NCBI GenBank assembly: GCA_033002965.1
Contig: JAURVB010012320.1
Coordinates: forward strand, 248,001 to 312,000
Direction of reading: 5' to 3'
Source: Piper betle
Lineage: Eukaryota > Streptophyta > Magnoliopsida > Piperales > Piperaceae
Length of the DNA: 64,000 nt
Shown here piece after piece: positions 55,927 through 64,000 of the stretch. Position 1 is the stretch's first letter, and each line of letters starts with the position of its first letter. A model generated the notes under the pieces. It was not told the origin of the DNA. It ran no database searches and worked only from the letters and a program-made list of their open reading frames with translations. The position numbers and the translations under genes were made by a program.

Positions 55927-57736
55927 CACTATTAAAATTCAACAATATTAAATATTAAATTATTCATGTGACATAATTATTTAAATCCTACTGTACATTT
56001 TAAATTAATTATCTAAATTATGATTCACACTTAACAAAGGATAAAATAATTATCAACTTATAAGCAAATATTTAATTACTATTATTAGTATATTTTCCTT
56101 CGGCTATAATTTTTAATCGCTATCATTATTCATAGCAATTTAATTAATTAAGTTGTTCGATTAAATTATTTAAAATAATTTGCATTATCCTAATTCAAAG
56201 ATATTACTAATAAATTATTTTAAATTATTCAACTCAATAAAGGTTCGAACTTTATTTATTTTCATTAGGTTATTTAGGTTCAACGCTTGTGATTTTTACC
56301 CGATTATAATTTAATAACCCATTTTCTACCTTACTGACTCGTTATTAAAATAATCACTTTATTTACCTAATATTAAATTTAATATGGTAAAGGTGAAATC
56401 TTTATTTTATTAATTACTTATAATCCTCCAATTTAATTTAATCGCTTGTATTACGCCGATTAATTATCGACTGTTTATCATTACCATATTTTTATTACTC
56501 GTGGCGATTTCGTACAATAATTAATTAGTTTAGTAACTTTACCCATAACCCATTAGAATAATTATTTTTAAAGATTTATTACGAGTTAGTATTATTTTTT
56601 AACTTGAGTCGGTATCAAGTCAACCCATATTTACAAAACTGCCATCTTCTTCTTCCCCAACGTCCCTTCTTCTCCAAACTCCATCTTTGCACCAAAAAAA
56701 TAGATCACGTCCTTCTTCCAACCTTCTGCAACCTTCCCCAGCAACCCAATTGAACAACCATATAAACATCCCAACAAAGCATCAATAATGGAATAAAAAC
56801 AGCCAAGGATGAAGCCTAACGTCCATGTTTTACAGCAGCATCCAAGGCGACACCGTCCTGCACCAAAACCAGACCTGTGACGTCTTCTTCTTCAACCCAA
56901 AACCAGATCACGACTCCACTAACTGCTTCCCTTCCCTACCAATCCAATTGGAAGCATAAAGCTCATGCTTTTCAGCAACTATCTGCGTCGAACTCCTGTT
57001 CTGCACCAAGACGCGACTCCTGGCCAGCAGCACCGCCGGGACTGCAAGGTGAACTCCGTCTGGCCAGCAGCACCACCGGGAACTCTTCTCTTCTCCCTGC
57101 ACGACAACCCAACGTCAAGGCCAAGCGCTGTGAGCATGCACGGTGTGAGCCTTGGCCGGCGAACTGGTATAGATGTCTGGAATTCCTCCACAGCGTTGCC
57201 CCCTACAACTCCGCCCATAACTAGCTGTAATTCTGCCACCACTTGGAAACCAGGGACACGGCGAGCCCTCCCTTCGACCCAGCAGCAAGAGAGGACGTCG
57301 GGGTTGTGAGGGAATGCCTTGCAAACGTTTTTACGGTCGCCCATCTTGCCAAAATTTCAGACTACTCGGCCATGGATGGGATTCCAGTTTTCAGTTTAGT
57401 TCTTGTTGTTTATTGTTGATTTCAGACTTTAATTCTCATGTTTATCAAGCTTATTATCAATTAAAAAGAATATGCATGCAAGAAAATTAAGAAGAGGGAG
57501 ATAGGAAGGATACCCAAGCAAGGAAGAAGCACCGGTAAGGAAGAGGAGAACTAGGCGGCTAAGGTGAGGAAGACCCCCTTACACCAACAATGACGTCCTC
57601 TTTCACAAATATAAAAATGAAAATGACGGCTACGGTATGTGAAAACACCCCTACACCAGTATTTCATTTAACCGGGTAACCGGGTAGAGAATAAAATATA
57701 ACCGAGTAACCAGGTAGAGGAGAAAATATAATAATC

Positions 57737-57737
<1 letters not shown>

Positions 57738-57785
<48 letters not shown>

Positions 57786-57786
57786 C
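57738..57786. repeat. (AAT)n microsatellite
   Basis: About sixteen uninterrupted AAT units lie near the right end of the R3 LTR. Likely polymorphic between individuals. Confidence 0.93.
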
Positions 57787-57870
57787 CAACGTTCAATCCT
57801 TCCCAGACCGAGTCGAATATTTTATTTTATTTTATTATATATATACATATATATTTTCATAGTTTTTACA

Positions 57871-58634
57871 ATATCCTTGATTAGATGCATCGGTATAAAT
57901 AACAAAACCTCCTACATCTTGTGCCAATGTCAAAATAAGAGTTGTAGTCAAAAAATTCCTCAATGTTTGAAAACTCTTTTTGTCAAAGAAGTTAGTAGAA
58001 TTGCAATAGTAGAAAAATTCTGAATGAATCTCTTATAATACCTTGCAAGTCTAAGCAAACTCCCAAAATTTGTAACACATTTTGGTTGTTTCTAGTTCAT
58101 AACTACCGCTACCTTAGAATGATCTACGAACACTCCATCTTTGGATATTAAGTGACTTAGAAATAAGACCTCCTTCATCAAAAAGTCACATTTGTTGAAC
58201 TTGACATACAATTTATTCTCTCTCAACATTTCAAGTGCTAATTTTAAGTGTTTTTCAAGTAGTTCTTCATTATCTGTGTAGATTAAAATGTTGTCTACAA
58301 AGACAATTACAAACTAATCTAAAATACTTATGAAAAACTAAATTCATCAAATCCATAAAAGCAGCTGGAACATTAGTTAAACCAAGAGGCATAAGCAAAA
58401 CTCATAGTGTTCATAACGAGTTCTAAAAGCACTTTTCGGTACACCATCTTCCTTGATTTTCAACTGATGATATTCGGATTTCAAATCAATCTTAGAAAGT
58501 ACTCCAGCTGTCTTCAATTGATCAAACAAGTCATCTATTCTTGGCAATGAATACTTGTTCTTAATTGTTACTTGATTAAATAGCCGGTAATCAAAACATA
58601 ACCACAAAGAACCATTTTTCTTCTTGACAAACAA
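57871..58634 (-). pseudogene. Reverse transcriptase and start of RNase H of the Ty3 element
   Basis: The open stretch 58,377-58,634 encodes [19 protein letters not shown] and [12 protein letters not shown] fingers and palm. The catalytic YVDD box reads FVDN (58,290-58,301), so the second Asp is lost. TDAS of RNase H appears near 57,885. Frameshifts separate these pieces. Confidence 0.88.
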
Positions 58635-58922
58635 AACGGGTGCTCCCCATGGTGAAACACTCGGTCTTATAAATCTTTAGTCAAACATCTCTTGCAATTG
58701 CATTTTCAATACTTACAATTCAGCTGGAGCCATTCTATAAGGTGCTTTGGATATTGGAGCCATACTCGGTAGCAAGTCTTTAGAAAACTCTAATTACCTT
58801 TCCAACGCCAGTCCTAGAAATTCCTGCAGAAATACATCTATGTAGTCATTCACCACCCTCATACTAGATGGATCAATCTCTTGCTGATCGCTTTAAGCTT
58901 CCACCACACTTATTAAGAATCA

Positions 58923-59354
58923 TTAACATCCTTGTCGAGCATACTTAGTTTCTTTTATATGAGAAATGTTGTATGGATTATTTTCAACTTCTTCCCCATG
59001 AAAGAGTAATTGCTTACCTTTTTCCATACTTTCTAAAGATAGGCATACATCTTTCTTTTCGCAATCTATGATGACATGATTTTGAGACAACCAATCCAAC
59101 CCTAAAATTACATCAATTATTACCAAGTGGTACATAGCAAAATCCCACACAATTGATTTCCTTTGTTCATGTAATAGGATAGGTCCTACTTGTTTATCAA
59201 CTAATATCTTTTCCCCACCAAGTGTACTCACAATTAATGGTGGACTTAGTAGTCTACATTTTGCATTCAATTTCTTCACCATACTACGTAATATGAATGA
59301 ATAAGCGCCTGAATCAAAAAGCAATAATGTTGAAATTTCTTGTATAGAAATCAT
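58923..59354 (-). pseudogene. Retropepsin-like protease of the Ty3 element
   Basis: This 143-codon open stretch carries LLLFDSGAYSFIL, the D-S-G active site of plant Ty3 proteases, and VILGLDWLSQ, the usual 'GMDWL' region. The active-site triad looks intact, although the surrounding polyprotein is broken. Confidence 0.85.
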
Positions 59355-59440
59355 ACCCTAAACAAGGTTGTTACGAGCAACATCTTACGCATTTGCCATA
59401 TTCAACTTGGCTGGTAATCCCTTTCTTCCTTAACTTTTGG

Positions 59441-59482
59441 GCAGTTCCTCTTGATATGGCCTTGTTCTGCACAAGCAAAGCA
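59441..59482 (-). other. Gag CCHC zinc knuckle
   Basis: The minus strand reads CFACAEQGHIKRNC, a perfect CX2CX4HX4C retroviral-type knuckle for packaging RNA. It lies between gag and protease as expected. Confidence 0.9.
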
Positions 59483-60225
59483 TTTTGGATTATTCTCACC
59501 GGCACGCTTCTTGTTGCAAAGAGGGCAAACTTGTTTCTCTAATTTGACTTGCTGGTTATCTTCACTCTTCCTCTTCCCAAAGTTATTTTGACCGCCTTTC
59601 TGAGCTTGTAGGAATTGATTTGTTGCTCCTTTGTTACCCCCATTTTTATTGTTGTTCTTGTTCTTCTCCTTCTAAAGTGGTCCATATTGCTCAACCAAAA
59701 CTTCTTCAAATAGGCATACTATCTCCAAAACTTCAATTAAAGTTTGTGGCCTTTGAATCATCATTCGATCCTTGAGAGTAAATCTCAATCCCTAAACAAA
59801 CTTATTTGCACAAGCTTTTTCAGTAACACATAGCCCCAGTGTAAACTTTTATAGTTGAATAAACTTCTATTTATAATCTCTTACAAACATATTTCTTGCT
59901 TTAAGATAGATAAATCTCTGGACTTGTGGTCCCTCAACTGTTCTGTAAAATACATCACATTAAAAGCTTCCATGAATTCTGCCCATGTGATAGTATTAAA
60001 TTCTCTTCAACAAAATCAGCTTTCATTGCCGAATCCCACCAAAAAGTAGCAACATCTTCAAACATGCAGGAGGCAATTTTCACCCAATGTGTCTCTGAAA
60101 CTTCCATAGCCCAAAGGATTTTAGAAAATTCAACGTCCATGCTTCAGTCTTTTCTTGGTCAGTAGTTTGTTTAAATAACTTAGCTTCATTTGTAATGAAC
60201 TTCGCAAGAGTGTATAAGCATTCCT

Positions 60226-60555
60226 CTAATAATTTTGAACAATTACTAGTGGCACTTCTGAAACAATAGGAGGATTATGAACTGGAACAGCTGCCACTAC
60301 TTGTCGATTAGAAGGATTAGTTGGTTGTTGTCCACCATGAGCATTCTCCACATTTGCCCCTTGATTTCTAGCTTGATTGGCCAACCATTGGTTAATAGCA
60401 ACTTGAATGCCTTGAATCCCTTGAGCCATTTCATTGATATTTGCATTCATGTTCTGAATCTCTCTTTGCTGAGACTGAATTTGAGCTTGTAGTTGAGCAT
60501 TCTGTTGTTGCATTTGCTCTCGGAACAATTGATTGCTAATTCTATTCCCACCCAT
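60226..60555 (-). pseudogene. Gag N-terminus of the Ty3 element
   Basis: This 109-codon open stretch starts MGGNRISNQLF and continues into a Gln-rich coiled-coil-like segment (QQNAQLQAQIQSQQ). Gag capsid-like fragments with stops continue to about 59,700 (for example SWKLLM and AMKADFVEE). Confidence 0.65.
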
Positions 60556-60696
60556 CTAGGCACAATAAATAAATGAGAAATAATTCTTTGTGAATTTGTT
60601 AGTTAACCTATTAGTCTATCTTTTAAGAGACGAGGTACATTTTGTATAATTCAATAAGGTAAACTCATTGAAAGTATAAATGTGGAAATTGATCAA

Positions 60697-60712
60697 CCGA
60701 GCATGATACTAG
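60697..60712 (-). other. Degenerate primer-binding site of the Ty3 element
   Basis: The minus strand reads 'tagtatcatgct' just inside the TGTTACA LTR border, compared with TGGTATCAGAGC for initiator tRNA-Met. Two to three changes are seen. It marks the 5' end of the internal region and hence an LTR border at 60,715. Confidence 0.6.
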
Positions 60713-60715
60713 CTT

Positions 60716-61575
60716 GTAACAACCTGTCTCTTTTCATATTGACAATAATCCAAGGGCCGGACCATTAAATAAATGATAAATAAATAATAGAGGTGTATCA
60801 TAAGTACAAGCAGAATAAAATATAAATGCATCAATCATTGTCAATATCTAAAATATATACTAATAACAAGTCTATCAATATAATAGTAAATCCAAGTCCA
60901 TGTACCAAATTAGTAGAAGGAAGTCTACTACATGTGGTAAGTTCAACTAATAATGCAGTTGAAAGTAAATGAAAGTCTAAGTGCTGATTCCTCTATCCGG
61001 TTGCTTAGCTTGAATGACCACTAACTACGAATAATATAAACTATTTGGTCAGTACCAAAATAAGTGATGAGTCTACCACTTAAATATAGTAATCAATAAC
61101 ATGAAAAATATGGTTAATCACAAGCAATTCTCGGCATAAAATAATCAACTTCACGTACCAACAATAAAGCCATATCTAAATCATTTTCAAATATCAACAA
61201 TACGGATAATTCAATTATATCATCATTAGATCAATCATACACTATTTAATTAATCTAATACCAACTATAGAACTGATTTCCAAACATATTTTTTTACATC
61301 CTCGGCCCTTAGTGTCTTCATCTAGTTACATCTACTAGTTGATTTCTGAACATAAGTCCTATATATCCTCAACCATCTAAGTTAGATCATTAATTAACAG
61401 CATGGGCTGATTTTCAAATATGAGGTCCTCGATAATCTTGACTAAATTTATAAGCAAGCATAGAAAAGATCACATTTATACAATTACATCTTATATGTGT
61501 CATCCACTCATCCTTGTGAGTAATTATTCAAGTTCACATTTCTTTTGATATGTGTGCCTGGCCAACCACACCACT
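60716..61575. other. Right flank of the Ty3 element; LTR not resolved
   Basis: It begins 'tgtaacaacctgtctc', like an LTR start, directly beside the degenerate primer site. After about 12 bases it does not match the left LTR at 39,135. The rest is AT-rich and non-coding. Confidence 0.5.
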
Positions 61576-62927
61576 TGTAAAACCCAATTTCGGGTTAGGG
61601 CTTTACCCACTTTAAGTTTTGCCTGGTTTGGACTAATTTTGAGTTGGTTCAAGTGAGGTCGTGCCAAACTATTTTTCAGACCATGAGTATGGGCCCAGAT
61701 GGTCGTCTGAGCATATTATAGTGGCTGAGTATGCCCAACATATAGTTGATCAGAGTAAGAGTTATCAGTGTACACACATGAGGTATACAGATGATTTGTT
61801 CAGTTAGCTAGGGTTTTAGGCCTAGATTTAGGTAGTTGTAGCATTTAGTATCCTTTTGGGATTTTTAGTGTAACTCATTTGCATTCATCAGAGTGATTTT
61901 GGATCACCAGATTGTGCCTTATAGGCCCAGCTTGATTAAGTCATAGATTTTCAATTAATTGAGTTAAGGGTTTTGAGGCCCATTTAGCCATCATGCCATA
62001 ATTCCTACCCATAGAGTCAATTTTAGGACTCAAGTTAGTTTCAACTTTGGACAGTCTCGATGTGAGCTTTTCGTCCATATGTGTAGTGCATATACCCATA
62101 TGTGGGCCCCACTAGGCCATGAGTTATCAGACATTCAGATCATGCCATGTGGTGAGATCAGAGTCGTCTACATTAGCCTTAGCTTCCTCCCATTGATTTC
62201 TAGAGATTTACCATAATTTTGAGGATTTTAACCTTAGTGCAATGGCAACTTTGGCTCGCCACTGGCAGAGACCTATCTATGACCACCTTGCAGTCGGCTA
62301 TCAATCCGTACCCACCATCTCTGCCGCCGTTGCGGCCCCCTTTCGGGTTATTTTCCAGCACTAACGAGTGTTCTCCGGTGAAGCTAACTACCCCAACAAC
62401 TTCATCTCACCAAGATCTTCCGTTTGAAACTAACACCAACCTCTTTGTGGTTGTGATTGCCTGCCGGCGACTCACACTTACCCGACTGTGTTTTCGATCA
62501 TTTCTGGCCATTTTTTGGCCAGGCACCGGTCGGACACCACTGACCATCAGCCTAGGTAGTTTTATCACTAGAAGGTCAATCTTTTGAGACCACTCATGAC
62601 CATCGTCATGGCCACGATGGTTGCCGGCGACTTCACCGCACCCAGCAGCAATACCGCCCCTCTTTGGTAGTTTTCTGGCCAGCCATTGGCTAGACTCTAC
62701 CAATCGCCACCACCATCATGTTCCTTGTCGGATGGGCCATCGATCCCGACTGGTGGTGACCCTAGCGGCACCGTTGTCAGCATTTTCCAGCAATGAGCAC
62801 CAGCTGCCATGTTCGGCCCATTTGCTTGTGTTAACAGTTTTCCTGTCCACGTTCGTGTCTCCCAAGTTGTGCTCGAGTCTGCCAGTCTGAGCCCGTATTT
62901 GTGTCCACTAGTCTAGACCAGCCTAGC
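61576..62927 (-). repeat. R1 LTR fragment, inverted
   Basis: On the + strand it starts TGTAAAACCC, the reverse complement of the R1 LTR end, and runs backwards through the GC-rich block ('ggccattttttggccagg'). It matches the reverse of 4,390-5,339. It stops where a forward R1 LTR begins. The ORFs at 62,219-62,890 come from the GC-rich block and are not gene-like. Confidence 0.8.
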
Positions 62928-63143
62928 TGTAACACCTCGATTTTAGTTCACCGAAGAACTGGATCAAAAATATTACGATCGAGTCGAGTCTTGTTTAATA
63001 TTTTTGGTCAGTAACACTCGATTGATAAAATAAATTAAAATAACCCTCTTTGTGTCATGAGAATGGAAGACATTTTCAAATAAACATCAAAACACATCAA
63101 CTATAAATAAATGCAAGAAAGTAAATATTGCATTTAGCTCAAG
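62928..63143 (+). repeat. R1 LTR start, forward, interrupted by tandem TRIM
   Basis: It begins TGTAACACCTCG and follows the R1 LTR ('gttcaccgaagaactggatc', 'ttggtcagtaacactcgat') up to 'gctcaag'. The TRIM is inserted there. The R1 copy at 40,975 shows the uninterrupted 'gagctcaagtgtgtg'. Confidence 0.85.
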
Positions 63144-63994
63144 TGTAACGACCCAGCCCAAAGTGCAATGTAATGGGCTAAGTCATTTCTTTAAAATGGG
63201 TACCCCGAAAGTTAAAGATCTATAGTCCATTCCCACTTATAAACAAGATCTTCTCCCAGTAGGTATTAGATGTAGGACTAAGTTGAGGGATCTCACAATC
63301 CACCCACCTTAGGAAATTTCGTCTCCGAAATGCCTATTCTTGGCCCGTTGCTAGCTCTAGCTCACGACCTTTTCTGGCCCGTGACCGGCAGCCTAGCCAA
63401 CGTTTCTAATCCAGCCCACCATCTAACACAAAACTAGGTCGGCTCTGATGCCATTTGTAACGACCCGGCCCAAAGTGCAACGTAATGGGCTAAGTCATTT
63501 CTTTAAAATAGGTACCCCGAAAGTTAAAGATCTCTAGTCCATTCCCACTTATAAACAGGATCTTCTCCCAGTAGGTATTAGATGTGGGACTAAGTTGAAG
63601 GATCTCACAATCCACCCACCTTAGGAAATTTCGTCCCCAAAATGCCTATATTTGGCCTGTTGCTAGCCCCAGCCTACGACATTTCTGGCCCGTGACCGGC
63701 AGCCTAGCCAACGTTTCTAGTCTTGGCCCATTGCTAACCCCAGCCCACGACCTTTTTTTTGGCCCGTGACTGGCAGCCTAGCCAACGGGACTAGTCCATC
63801 CCACCATCTAACACGGAACCAGGTCGGCTCTGATACCATTTGTAACAACCCAGCCCAAAGTGCAACGTAATGGGCTAAGTCATTTCTTTAAAATGGGTAC
63901 CCCGAAAGTTAAAGATCTCTAGTCCATTCCCACTTATAAACATGATCTTCTCCCAGTAGGTATTAGATGTGGAACTAAGTTGAGGGATCTCACA
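63144..63994 (-). mobile_element. Tandem TRIM: three LTRs and two internal regions
   Basis: LTRs of 154 bp lie at 63,144-63,297, 63,456-63,609 and 63,841-63,994. Primer sites (complement of tggtatcagagcc, one with a single change) lie at 63,441-63,453 and 63,826-63,838. Minus-strand polypurine tracts 'ggtgggtggat' follow LTRs 1 and 2. Flanking TCAAG at 63,139-63,143 and 63,995-63,999 is a perfect target duplication for the whole array. The second internal region holds a duplication of about 72 bp. A minus-strand 'ttataagtggg' in each LTR is a possible TATA box. It encodes no protein, so it relies on another element's enzymes. Confidence 0.93.
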
Positions 63995-64000
63995 TCAAGT

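Larger units (their letters stand above)
54966..57870. repeat. R3 LTR (solo-like) with ATATC target duplication
   Basis: This 2,905-bp insert begins TGTAACAACCCGCC and ends TTTTTACA. It is flanked by perfect ATATC repeats (54,961-54,965 and 57,871-57,875). It splits the Ty3 RNase H between TDAS and YASRQL. It contains the AT-rich block also found at 1-731. No primer site or gag-pol was found. Confidence 0.9.
39135..60715 (-). mobile_element. Ty3/Gypsy retrotransposon, minus strand, split by nested insertions
   Basis: Read right to left, the domain order is gag, zinc knuckle, protease, RT, RNase H, integrase and chromodomain-like tail, the Ty3 order. A left LTR (39,135-39,573), a polypurine tract and a degenerate primer-binding site beside 60,715 frame it. 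It is interrupted at 40,759-54,277 by an R1 element and at 54,966-57,870 by an R3 element. Removing those rejoins integrase and RNase H. Stops and catalytic substitutions show it is dead. The element begins about 500 bp after the starch synthase stop codon. Confidence 0.85.

Noticed and set aside
62219..62890. Long + and - strand ORFs near the right end
   Set aside because: They lie in the GC-rich block of an inverted R1 LTR, which also gives spurious ORFs in the other R1 copies.
63144..63994. Cassandra element with 5S rRNA promoter in its LTR
   Set aside because: The LTR start TGTGAGATCCC on the minus strand resembles that of Cassandra, but I find no 5S internal promoter boxes in the 154-bp LTR, so it is called a generic TRIM.
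1..64000. CRISPR array, bacterial operon or phage-like system
   Set aside because: Repeats are irregular eukaryotic tandem or dispersed types, the gene is intron-rich, and no bacterial gene family was recognised.

Overview
The window is nuclear DNA of a flowering plant. It is AT-rich and repeat-dense, and it holds one split protein-coding gene among layers of plant-type transposable elements: LTR retrotransposons primed by initiator tRNA-Met, a TRIM, a FAR1-type Mutator element and small inverted-repeat elements. I cannot name the species. No rRNA or tRNA gene, CRISPR array or prokaryotic operon structure was seen.

Region 1-10.2 kb is intergenic repeat debris: two LTR fragments of a recurrent family (called R1 here), an AT-rich fragment of a second family (R3) with a 167-bp tandem duplication, and several minus-oriented TATA-bearing LTR-like stretches. 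A degenerate primer-binding site at about 10.21 kb suggests that an old LTR ends just upstream of the gene.

Region 10.59-38.63 kb (+ strand) is a starch synthase gene. I assembled 15 coding exons with GT-AG borders and consistent phases, giving about 603 residues and covering both the GT5 and GT1 halves of the catalytic fold. The Lys of KVGGL, the Arg/Lys of [13 protein letters not shown] and KTGGL are all present. The region before the GT5 domain is only about 100 residues, unlike classical SSIII or SSIV. Intron 12 (6.8 kb) and intron 14 (14.3 kb) are swollen by transposons. Intron 12 has a TIR element with an LTR inside it and an inverted-repeat cluster. Intron 14 has a decayed antisense FAR1-type MULE with a proline-rich leader, a pair of roughly 0.9-kb direct repeats, and one and a half minus-oriented LTRs.

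Region 39.1-60.7 kb is a nested retrotransposon stack. The outer layer is a decayed minus-strand Ty3/Gypsy element with gag zinc knuckle, protease, RT, RNase H, integrase and a chromodomain-like tail. It is split by a 13.5-kb non-coding R1 (LARD-like) element at the integrase zinc-finger region, and by a 2.9-kb R3 LTR with ATATC target duplication in RNase H. The R1 LTRs in turn carry two R2 solo LTRs (one with a perfect TTGTG duplication) and a TRIM. Region 60.7-64.0 kb has an inverted R1 fragment abutting a forward R1 copy. The forward copy is interrupted by a three-LTR tandem TRIM with perfect TCAAG target duplications.

The only gene likely to serve the host is the starch synthase, for plastid starch synthesis or granule initiation. 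The remainder is a readable record of insertions, several datable relative to one another by nesting.
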